Of a stretch of DNA of 64,000 bases, positions 24,825 through 37,600 are shown piece by piece (within the stretch, counting starts at the first letter, position 1; each line of letters starts with the position of its first letter). The notes under the pieces are model-generated. The model saw only the letters and a list, made by a program, of their open reading frames with translations. It searched no databases and had not been told where the DNA came from. The translations under genes and the position numbers were made by a program. Source of the stretch: Neocallimastix lanati (nom. inval.) (Eukaryota > Neocallimastigomycota > Neocallimastigomycetes > Neocallimastigales > Neocallimastigaceae); assembly GCA_016946835.1 (NCBI GenBank), contig JACVTC010000143.1, forward strand, positions 152,501-216,500, given 5' to 3'.

Positions 24825-25160
24825 TTATTTATTATTTATTATTTAATTATTCATTATTTAATTATTCAATTATTTAATTATTTAATTATTTATTATTTAT
24901 TATTTATTATTTATTATTCAATTATTTAATTATTTAATTATTTATTATTTATTATTTATTTTCAATTAATTAATTAATTAATTAATTATTAATTATTATT
25001 TATTATTTATTATTTATTATTTATTATTATTATTTATTATTTATTTATTATTTATTATTTATTATTCCATATTTACTATTTACTATTTATTATTTATTAT
25101 TTATTATTTATTATTTATTATTTATTATTTAATTATTTATTATTTATTTATTTATTTATA
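24825..25160. repeat. Third TTATTTA minisatellite
   Basis: Same heptamer family as the arrays at 5.1-6.0 and 7.1-7.5 kb, with an internal AATTAATT run near 24965-24985 and TTTACTA variants near 25072. Confidence 0.93.
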
Positions 25161-25682
25161 TAATACCTTTAATATAAAAAAAAAAAAAAGATATATATAT
25201 ATTTTAAATTATATAAAATATAAATCCTCTTTTTTCTTTTAATTTTTTATTATTTTTTTTTTTTATCTTAAAAGGTTGTATATAATTAATTACTCCCACT
25301 CTAAATGATAAACTGAGATCATAAAAAAAAAATATTAATTATTATCATTCATTTTGTATTCATCATCATTATTATTATCTTTTAATAATTTTAAATATTA
25401 TGTTTTAAAATATTGATAACTTTTTTTTCTGTTTTTTATTTTTTTATTTTTTTTTTATTTTTATTTTTATTTTTATAATATAGTTTTATTATAGATAATA
25501 TTATATATATTTATTAATTATATAATTGAAATAAATAAATAAATTTTACAGATAAATATATTGAAGTTATTTTATATATTTATAAGAATTTAAGTTTTAT
25601 TTTTTTTTATTCTTATTCTTATTATTGTTACTGCTTAAATATTAATTTGTAAACTTTATTATTATTTATTATCATTATTATA

Positions 25683-25723
<41 letters not shown>

Positions 25724-25730
25724 TTATTAC

Positions 25731-25767
<37 letters not shown>

Positions 25768-25830
25768 TTAAGCTAAGCCTTAACAAACACAAAGAAAAGA
25801 ACAATTTAAAAATAATTTGAATTTTGAAAC

Positions 25831-25861
<31 letters not shown>

Positions 25862-26959
25862 TAAAATTAAATTATTTCATTCTTTCTGTTCATATTGTCT
25901 ATTTTTATTTAATTCAACTTTTATTGCTTTATTTTTAAACTTATTTCATATTTTTATTTTATTTTTATTTACTTTACTTTTTTTTTCTTATTTTATTTTA
26001 TTTTATTATATTAAAAAAAGTTATTATAGCAAGAACAAAAAAAATTTTAAAAAACTTATAAGAAAATTAGAAAAAAAAAAATTTTTTTTGTAGGTTTATT
26101 ATTTCTATTTTATTCAAAAATAATATATTTCGATAATTCATTTTTTTTGTATTACTTGCATTATTATTAATTTAATTAATAAATCTTTTATATATTTTTA
26201 AAACAAAATCATTGATATAAAAACCATTTTTCTTATTATTATTTCATTTTAAATTATTTTAAATTATAAAAAAAAAAACTCTTTCTTAAATGTTGTATTC
26301 TTTATGTTGAAAATAAAAATATTTTAAAAGAAAAAAAAATAATAATAAATTTATTATTTTATTTTATCATTTAATTTATTATATTAAATATAATATATTA
26401 TTGTTTCTATTTTAATAAATATAACTTATAATTATATAATTTAATTTAATTAAATTAACAATAAATTAAAAAAAAACATGTTTTTTTTATTTATGAAAAA
26501 AAAAAATTAAAAAAATATAGTAATTAAACTTATTACCATATTTGTCGAATTTTTTAAACTATTTTAAATTAATAATGAGATTATAGAATTGATATATTAT
26601 AAATAAAAGTTTATTTATTTAATCAAAGTTTATTTATTTAATCCATTAATTAATAATCAATTTATTTTATATATTTTAATTAATTGTAATAAATAACATG
26701 AATATATAATTAATAAAAATACTTTTTTTTTATTAATATACAGAAACTAATTTTTAATATTTATTTATTATTTTATCTTAATTGGGAAGTATAATATTAA
26801 TATTTATGTAATACAAGTTTTGATAAAAATTACACAAAATCAAACGAGTTTACACAAAATATTTTTAATTTAACAATGTTTTTTTTTTTTTTTTTTTGAA
26901 AATTAAAAAAAAATTTGTTTTTTTTTTTGATTTCCATAAATAAATAAATAAATAAATAA

Positions 26960-26994
<35 letters not shown>

Positions 26995-28837
26995 ATTAGA
27001 TTTCTTTTTATAGAAAATTTTTATTTTCTTTTTGGGTTTTAATTTTTAGTTTAGTTTTAGTTTTATTATTATTATTAATAATATTATATTATTATTTATT
27101 ATTATATATTAAATAAATAATTAATTAATATCAATTCTTGGTTCTTCATTCTATTATTAAAATTGAATAATATATTTCTATATATATTATATAATAAAAA
27201 GTGATTCTTTTTTCATGATTAAGCCATTATAATCATCAACTAAATATAATTAGATAAATCAAAAACTTAGGTTAGCCTCAGCAACTGTAGCTATTTCAAC
27301 TTTTGTTAATTAAAATGTAATGAAATTAATCTTATTTAAAAAAAAAAATTTAATATAATATTATTATTTTATGCAAGTAAATAAATAAAGTAAATAAATA
27401 ATATAAATATAAAGTTGAAATATGTATATAAAGATCTTCCTTTATAATAATCATAAATATTACTATTTATAAAAAAATATTTTATTTAATACTTTATTTC
27501 ATATAAAAGTTATAATAAAAGTTATAATTGACTTCAACTCAATTGGATAACCTAAAAATTAAGAGTTTTTCTCATTTCATAATTTGAATGGGAATGACGC
27601 ATTCCCATTCAAATTATGAAAACTTTTTTTAATTATTAAATTAATATAAATAAATTTGAATAAAAAAAAAATTAAAAAACAAAAAAAAATTAAAAAACCC
27701 ATTTTTTATGTTTAAAAAAAAAAATTAATGTAATAGTATATATGTATACAAATATTAGTATTAAAATATCTAAAATGATTTAATTTTTAATTAAAATATA
27801 TTGAAAAGATAACATAAATAACATATATACTATATTATATTATTTAAATATATTAAAATATAATAATTATTTATAAATTATTTATTAATAAAATAAATAA
27901 ATAAATAAATAAACAAAAAAAATTTTTTTATTAATACTAATTTATATTATATTATATTATATTATATTGTATTATATAAATTAATATATTAATTTAATTA
28001 CATTAAGAATTTAACTATATATTAAAAAAAATTAAAAATTAAAAATTTAAAGAATATAATTAATAAAAGCTAATTTTTTTTTTATAAAATATACATAATT
28101 GAAATATTATGTAAAATAAAAAGAAATGGATTACATAATCATAATAATAATTGTATGGATGATAATTATTAAACAAGTTAGTATTATTTTAATGATGGGT
28201 ATATTATTTACTAACAATATATAATGTATTACTTAAAAAAGGGAGAGAAAAACAAAACTTGTTTGATTTATAAAAATTATAATTATAATAAATTAATAAT
28301 AAATGAATTGGATAAAAAATAAAAAAGAGAAATGAAAATAAATAAATAAATAAATAGTAATTGCTTAAAAAAGTATTTAATTCTCTGGTGCCATTGTAGT
28401 TCTGATCGGCTTAATATAAATAAAGGCTTTTTTTTATTTTTATTTTATTTAGTTTTATTATATATATATATATATATATATTTAATTTTTATTTTTATTT
28501 TTATTTTTTTTTATTATTAATTTAATTAATTAAATATTTTAATTAAAGATATCTTTTTAAGACAAATAAATATAAATTAATTTGTTCATTTGAATAAAAC
28601 AACAATAATAATATTAAAAAGTATTAAATGTTATCATTTTTTTTTATTTGTACTTTGAGAAAAAAAAAATTTTTTTTATTAAAACTAGGCTCTTTTTTTA
28701 CTGTTTAGCATTTAATACAAAGAAAAAGGCAATAACTATATTATTTCAATCTTTATTTTATTTATATTATTTTGTTCTGTTTTATTCCATTTTATTTTAT
28801 ATTATTTTATTTTAAAATTATGATTTATTTTTAAATT

Positions 28838-28874
<37 letters not shown>

Positions 28875-31800
28875 AGTAATTTTAGTACTATTATTAGTTA
28901 TTTATTTTTTATTTAACTTTTTTTTATTTTGTGAAATGTTATTTATTCTATTCTATTTTTTTCATTGTTAATTACTACACAAAAAATACATGAATCATCT
29001 ATATAATAAATAAAATACATAATCCACTATTATATATAATTATTGTTATTGTACTTTAATATCTTAATAATAGAGTTATATAGTATCAAATCGTATGGAT
29101 AATAAATAACTAGGATAATTTCATATTTAAGAAGAATATAAATAATTTTTATTAAGATGATTGTTTATTAAGATATGAAATTAAAATATTAAAATTATAT
29201 TATAATATCTTAATACAAATATAAATATAAATGTAAATATAAATGTAAATATAAATATAAATATAAATATAAATGTAAATATAAATGTAAATATAAATAT
29301 AAATATAAATATATTTATTATTATACATATAATTATAATTATAAATATAATTATGAATAATAATGATTATAGTATTGTTATTATTTAAAAAATCTACCTT
29401 GCAACATTTCAACTAACCATATTAAAAATCATCCTATTGAATATTTTTTTTTTATTTACAACATCAACCAAGTACAAGTTCAAATTAAATAAAATTTTTG
29501 GTTACACAAATTGTGTTGTATTCAATATGTTTTATACTGAAATAAAATTTTATATATTATATAAAGTTTTTTTTTTTTTTTTTTGATTATACAAATTTAT
29601 TAATAAAACTTTAAATGATAAAAATGCTTCGAAATTAAAAATATATATTATATTTCTGCCACAAAAATTGGAAAACTTTTTTTTTTTTTTTTTAATAATT
29701 GAAACTTTTCTATTATATTGTTTTATTTATTTTCCTATCTATTATCTATTATTATTTTATTATCTTTTTAGTTATCATATATATAAATCGAGTTGATAAA
29801 AACTTTAAATAATATGTATTTTTACGTTATATACATTAATTGATATTTTTTATTACAATATTTATATTATATATATATTACATTAATATAGAGAGTTTGG
29901 GGGAAAAATATAATAAAAATTATATAATATAATAATTTGTTATAAAAAAAAAATTTTTTTTTACAATTATTTTGTGTTTGTGCTTAGTATTTAATTTATT
30001 TTATATTAAATTTAATTTAATATAAATAATGATTCATTGGGATGCACAATTGATCAACAATTCTTCATCTTTTATATATTAATAAATTCTAAAGTAATAA
30101 ACCTATCATATTAATTAATATAATAATCAATATATAAATATATAAATAAATAGATAATGGTTTAGGTTTATTTTTATTATTTAGTATAATTAATTATTGA
30201 TAGTATAATTATAACAATAACTCAAAAAAAAAAAAATGAATAGAGAATATATATTTAATTATATGAATATATATATAATTAATATATAATTAATAATAAG
30301 TTAAATATATAGTATTCATTACTCAAATGTATAGGAATATAATTTTATTAAATAAATATTAAATTTAAAAAAAAAATAAATATTAAACTGTCATTTTTAT
30401 GAATGGCAAATAATAAAGAATAGTTTAATTTTATATCGGAAAATATTTATTAGAGGCTAATAAAAAGATTTTAACCGTTCATTGGTTATAATAAATATAT
30501 ATATTTATTTCATTATTATTATTTCATTTTATTATCTAAACAATATAATAATAACCACTCAATATATTTTAATATATATAGTTAAAAAAATGAATACATT
30601 ATTTTTTTTTTTTTTTAATTCTATTGAATCTGGTATAAACATTTTCGATTCCATAAACAATACTTATAAAATGATGTTCCATTTTATTTTTTTTATCTAT
30701 ACGTATCAATGTATGCATGTATATGTATATGCATATGTCTATACATGTATATATATATATATATTTTTTTTTTGTTTGTTTGTTTTTAATGCATGTCAAT
30801 AAGATGTTGGTGGATGATACAAAGTGATATATTTTTAATTGATTTTACTCTTATTTTTTTTTTTTCTTCACACATTTGCATTAAACACATTTTTAACCTT
30901 ATTTTATTTTATTTTTTACCTTTTTCATATTCTAATTAATCTTAATCTAACTATAATAGAAAAAATTCATATATAAAATGTCTCAAAAAAAATTAAAAAA
31001 TATATATATATTTTTTTTACAATGCATCTTAAACCTTATTAAATAATATATTAGATATAAATAATAGTAACTTTAATTCGGCTAAAAAGATTCAAAGTTG
31101 ATATTATTTATTTATTGTTGTTACATAACTGTAAAAAAAAAAAGTATTTATGTATATTTAAAAAGTCTAATAAATAAATTTTTAATGTGTTTATTTTATT
31201 TCTGTATGAATATGTAGTAAATTTCTTGTAATGAAAATAATAGAAATATAACCTTTTTCCTTAGTGAAGTTATTCATTCATTTTTTATGAAAAAAAAAAA
31301 AAACTATTCTAATAAAAAAAAAAAAATTAAAATAATTTAATAACCATAAAAATATATTAAAAATAGTTATTGATAAAATAATTGTTATCATAAATATACA
31401 TTAAATAAATATAATAAACAAATGTAAATTATTAAATTTAATTATTATAATTATATTTATTATACTTTTTATTATAATTGTATATGAATAATATAATAAA
31501 TATTAATATAATAATTAATATAATAATAATTAATATTATATTTTAAAATTCATAAAATAAAAATTAATACCAACAATAAAAAATAAATTAAAAGATAAAA
31601 AAAAAAAAATTTAAATTAATATTAAACTTTAACCTATAAATTTTATATATAAATAAAAAGTTTTTATAATTAAATATTGTGGAACATGTAATTAAGAATA
31701 TGAAATTAAATTTATTAATTTAAATAATTTTATTATTATATATATAATATTGTGTAAATATTTTATTTTATCTATATAAAATATATTAAAATAAAATAAA

Positions 31801-32610
31801 ATAAAAATAATAAAATAAAATAAAATTTTTAAAAAAAAAAAATTTAAAACAAAAAAATTATAATTATCAATAAAATGTTTTTATTAATAGTTATTAATCT
31901 TCCTTTTTATTTAATTAAAGTTGACCTACTATTTAACTTTATAATTAATAATTATATAACATAATACTAAATAACTCTAAAAATTCATAGTAACTAGTAA
32001 TAGCATAATAACCAACAAAGTAAACTATAATAAATAATAGTTGGAATGTTAATAATAATACTTACTGTTATAATTTCTACTAATGATCCAATTTGTTATT
32101 ATCAATTCTTTTAAATATTCTTTTTGGTTGTTAAAACTTTTATTTTAATTATAGTACTATACACATATTTATAAAAGTTACTGTAACTCTTATAACAGAT
32201 ACATTATAAAGATTATATATTTTATACATTTAAAAAGAAAAAATATATATAATGATATGAAGAATTGCTTTTTATCCGAGTAATTTAATTAATTAAATAA
32301 AATATGTGGTAAAAATGAGAAAGCCACTTTATTTATAATCATTGAAGATAAATAAAAGAAAATAACCTTAGAAAAAATGACTTGTGATAGAAAGATTAAT
32401 AATTCCATCGTTTTATCAATAAAAAAAATAAAAAATAAAAATAATAAAAATAATAAATAAATAAAAATAAAAATAAAAATAAAGTGTATATAAAATAAAT
32501 TAATTATTCATAAATAAATATAAATATATATTTTTATTTTATTTTTATATATTTCATTCCTTCTCTTTTTAATTATTTACTATTTAATTTTTTTTTTTTT
32601 TTAATCTTGA

Positions 32611-32647
<37 letters not shown>

Positions 32648-34671
32648 TTAAACTAATATATATTATTAATTTGGTTGATTGCTTTATATATACATACATA
32701 CATACATATATATATATATATAAAATAGCCGCATTATTATTATCACTGTTATCATCACTCTTTTAGTAGTTTTTTAATATTAGTTTAAGAGAAATAAAAT
32801 AAAATAAATAACAAATATTTTTGAATGTAAGTTATCACAAAAATGTATTTATTTATTTATTGTATACATTATTAAATACTATAACAAAATAATGAAGGCA
32901 AATCAAATAAAAAAAAAAGTAATAAATAAATTATATATTTACAATATATTGTTTGTATAATTGATTTATATATAATTAAATTAATTCAGCATTTTATCCT
33001 TTTTATTTTTTATTATATTATTTAGCATTATAATATATTTTATAATAAATTTATATTAAGGCTTTAACACCTATAAATATTTTTTATTTGTTGTAATACT
33101 GGTTCAATATTATTTGTTAATTACTGCTTATTTATTATCAAATTTATAAAAATATAGTATATTGTACATACATTTTTTTTATTATTGTTATTATTAGAAA
33201 AATAAGATAAAAACACAATTTCTTGATTATTATTATTATTAATGTAAATACAATTTTTTGTTATTATTATTATTATAATAAATTTCATTATATGATTATT
33301 ACTAATTTCATTATTATTACTATAATTTTTTCTTTTTATTTATTATATTAAATTTTTTTTATATTTATTTTTATATATTGATATTTATATGTATAGATAT
33401 ACAGATATAGTTCCAATATGTTAATGTTTTAATACTCTATACTAACTTATATTTATTAAAATATATGATTCCGATATATTATAAAATTAAATTTTATGTA
33501 TTGTTTTTATATTGACATATTTATATTAAAAGTATTTTTAAAAATATTATTTAATAAGGTTTATATTAAATAATAGAAAATTATATATATATAAGGATAT
33601 AATTTTTTTTTTCTTTTTTTTCTTTTCTTTTTTTTTAAACAAATAAAAAATATTTAAAAAGAAAATAAATAAATAAAATAATAGATAAATAAATTATTAA
33701 TTAAAAGTGAATAAATGAAAACAATTCAAATAAAATTTAAATAAATAATAAATAAAATTCAATATAAAATAAAATTATTTATAAGTAGATAAAGTAAAAT
33801 AAATAAATAAATAAAATAGTTTTTTTTTTTATTTAATTATTTAAAAAATAAATAAATAAATAAATAATATAAAAAATAAATTTTTTTATTGTTTTTTGTA
33901 TCATTATTTATTTATTATAATTCTTATTAATTCGTAAAAAAAAATTTTTTTTTTTAATTCGACATACCGTTTTTAATAAATAAAAAAAATTTTTTTTTAT
34001 ATATAAAATAAAAATATATCCTTAAAAAAAAAATTTTTTTTTTAAACATTTTTTTTTTATTTTAAATAATAAGTTATAAAAATAGTGAATAGAATGCTTT
34101 AATAAATAATAAATAACAACCTAACAATATAAAATAAAAAAAAAAAAAATAAAATAAAAATAACTAAGCTATAGAAAGTAAAATAATAATAATAATAATA
34201 AAATAATTATGTATAATAAAATCAAATAGAAAAAATAAAATTTTAGAATATAAAATTAAATAGTTTAATAATAATAATAAATTCAATACATAGAACGTAA
34301 TAAGCTAAACATTAAAATAAATAATAAACCTTTAATAAATTATTATTATTAAAACTTTTTTTCGTTATCTTTCATAGACACTAAATCATAATAAAAAAAA
34401 CAATTATAAACTTAACTCTAAAATTATTTTAAATAAAAGATAATAATATAAAATAAATTTTTCAAATTAAAACAAAAGTTTTTTAAATTAAATAAATAGT
34501 TATTAAGAAATATAATCACTATCACTATTATATATAAATATATTAATATTATATATTTATTTATTAAAATAAAATTTATATATATAAAATAAATTTTAAG
34601 AAATTATTGTAATATATATTTTATATATATATATTATAAATTTATCAAAACTAAAAAAATAATAAAATACT
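25161..34671. other. About 9.5 kb gene-free AT-rich DNA
   Basis: I found no coding region. Notable items are a (TTA)n run at about 25685-25765, an (AAAT)n run near 26937-26990, a perfect hairpin at 27575-27621, an (ATAAAT/GTAAAT)n run near 29215-29310, a (TA)n run near 28460-28480, a 35-T run near 32608-32644 and a CATA run near 32691. A slightly higher-GC string at 28384-28430 (TCTCTGGTGCCATTGTAG...) ends in T8 but matches no RNA gene I know. The last kilobase should contain the promoter of the gene at 34672. Confidence 0.65.
27575..27621. repeat. Perfect 22-bp palindromic hairpin with 3-nt loop
   Basis: TTTCATAATTTGAATGGGAA then TG, a loop ACG, and the exact complement. It stands alone in gene-free DNA and is followed by a T run (27624-27630). 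It may be a tiny foldback relic or a hairpin transcript. Confidence 0.85.
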
Positions 34672-37600
34672 ATGAGTTACATACCACAAAATCAAATGGT
34701 AAAACCAAAGCAAAAATCATCTAACAATCTTTCTTCCTATATCAATACATATATTTCTTCTTATATTGATAACTATATAAATAATGATGAAGTGATGGAA
34801 GAAAGAAAACACCATGAAAAGAATCGTTTCAACTATTTTGGTACTCTGGATGATTATTCACCTCCACCATCTCCACCACTACAACCACCACAAAATATAG
34901 TAAAAATAAAGGAAATGCAAAGTAACAATATAAAAGGTAAAAATATATATATAAATAATAATAAATATATTTCATAGTAAAAAAAAAAAGGCAATAAAAT
35001 ATTTTATATAGAAAAATATATATGTATATATATTTATATTTAAATATAATTACAAATAATATAATATATTATAATGTTAAATGAAACTTTAGCAATAAAA
35101 TAAACTTTTTTTTTTTATTCTTTTTTTATAAAAAAATATATTAACTTTTGTTTTTCATTTTCTATGTAAATATTATTTTATTTTTTTTTATATTTTTTTT
35201 TTATATTTTTTTCTACTATATCTACTACTATTATTACTATTACTATTATTATTTAATAGTTATTAATAAACCATCTTCTCCAATTCAAAAAGAAGAAAAA
35301 TATCGTTTTAGAAGTAGTTATTATGCTAAAATTAATAATAATACTACTAATCTTGCAAAAAAAATTACAGATGAAAGTAGAACTTTAACTCCAACGTTAG
35401 CTGAAGAAGATAATTATTCAGTTGCAAATACTTGTAGAAATTCAGAAAAAACTTTATATTGTACACCAAATTTACCGGATGGTGAAAGAGATATGGCAAG
35501 TCTTGAAGATGTGGAATATTATTTGGAAAATCATCATGAAGAAATAAGGTATGATGATCCAAAATATCAAAATCAACGTTTTGGCTATAATAATCGTGAT
35601 AAGGATTCGGATTTATCCTACAAACATAATAATATAGATGTTGAAGAAGATGATTATGAATATACCAATGATTATCGTGATGATTACTATTCTTCCCATG
35701 AAACAGATAATGGATATTCTTATACAGGAAAAGCAAAAAATTTATCTAAAAATAATTTGTATAATGATTACCGAAGTGGTCAACAAGATGTTCCAAATAA
35801 AAATATACTTTATCGCGACCGTAGAATAAGTAAAAGATCTAATGGAAAACAAACTCAAAAGATTAACAGAAATGATTCTAAAGATAATTTTAAAGATGAT
35901 AATGATAATAATAATAATAATAATATAAATAATAATAATACTAAAAACGATAATAGAGATAATAGTAATACTAAAAGTGACAATAGAGATAATAATAATA
36001 CTAAAAGTGACAATAGAGATAATAATAATACTAGAATTGATAATAGAGACAGTAACAATAATGATACTAGAAATTCTTATAGAGAATACTATAAAGATAA
36101 TAGCAATAGAGATATTTACAGAGATGATTACAGAGATGATTATAGAGATAACTATAGAGATGACTATAGAGATAATTATAAAGATGATTATAGAGATGGT
36201 TATAGAGATGATTATAGAAATGATTATAGAAATGATTATAGAGACGACTATAGAGATGATTATAGAGATGATTATAAAGACGATTATAAAGATAGTTATA
36301 AAGATGATTACAGAAGTGAGTATAGAGATAATTACAGAGATGACTATAGATATGATTACAAAGATAATTATAGGGATGACTATCACGACGACTATAAGGA
36401 AGATTTCAGAGGAAGAAAACCATACAGAGATAGTTTCAGAGAGAATTATAGAGAGAATAGTAGAAATGGATATAGTCATTCTGTTTCCGGTAGTACAAAT
36501 ACTTTAGAACGTGTTTCAAGCTATAGAGATAATCATAGAAATAGTCAGTTCTCCCTTGAGAGTACTAGTACCATTACTCGTATTCCAAGAAATGCTTCTT
36601 TAACTAATCGACTCAGAAGTAATTCACCCGCTAGATCAATTACAAGTTGTATATCAAATTCTACATTATCATCGAATTTACCAAGGTCAAGTAGTTTAAG
36701 ATCAAGACCGATGGTTATAGTTGATGAAACTCCAAAGCAAGAGGAAAATCATGAAGTTTCTAAAAAAGGAGGTATATTTAAATTCTTTAGAAAATTAACT
36801 GGTTCCTCTTCTTCCTCTTCTTCTTCCGATAAAAATTCTAAACAAAATAAATCGAATAAAGCTAACATTACATCTCCAACTCAACAACCGGCATCTACTT
36901 CAAACATTATCATTAGTCCAAGTTTAAGTCAAGTTTCTTCCATCCGTTCCAATAGTATAAGACTTTCCTCTCCAATTCAACAACCACAAATTCCGCATCA
37001 AGGTCCTAATCGTACTCAGAACCCTGTACCGGCTCAACCTATTATGCCTCAAGGTTCCATTCGTATTGCTCAAAGTGCAGTACCGACAAATAGACATCAT
37101 AGTCCTGTTCCCAGTTCTGTTCGTATTTCTCAAAATCCTATACAATCTCCAGTTGCTCATGCTCAAAGTCCCGTAAGAATCCCTCAAAGTCCAATGTCAT
37201 CTCCTGCTAACATTACTCAAAATTCTGTAAGAGTTCCACAAAGTCCAATGCAATCCCCTGCTAACATTACTCAAAATTCTATAAGAATTCCACAAAATCC
37301 GATGCAACCACCTCCTGTTACTCGTTCTCAAAGTCCCGCTAGACTTTCACAAAGTCCAATGCAATCACCTCCTGTTACTCGTTCTCAAAGTCCCGTTAGA
37401 CTTTCACAAAGTCCAATGCAATCACCTCCTGTTAATCGTTCTCAAAGTCCCGTTAGACTTTCACAAAATCCAATGCAACAACCTCCTATTACTCGTTCTC
37501 AAAGTCCCGTTAGACTTTCACAAAATCCAATGCAACAACCTCCTATTACTCGTTCTCAAAGTCCCGTTAGACTTTCACAAAATCCAATGCAACAACCTCC

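Noticed and set aside
28384-28430. Possible small RNA gene ending in T8
   Set aside because: No box C/D, H/ACA, tRNA or snRNA signature could be confirmed, and T8 runs are everywhere in this DNA.
30482-30802. 106-aa Ile/Phe/Tyr-rich plus-strand open frame
   Set aside because: Composed of homopolymer and AT-microsatellite translation, with no domain, no signal peptide of normal composition and no GC rise.
35148-35259. N-terminal Phe/Tyr-rich extension of the large reading frame as true protein start
   Set aside because: It has no ATG, is composed of T-rich intron sequence, and ends at a good acceptor that joins exactly in frame with an ATG-containing exon at 34672.
35742-36479. Long minus-strand open frame opposite the Asp-Tyr-Arg repeat
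   Set aside because: It is a mirror of the repeat unit (Ile/Ser/Val only) and has no independent coding signal.
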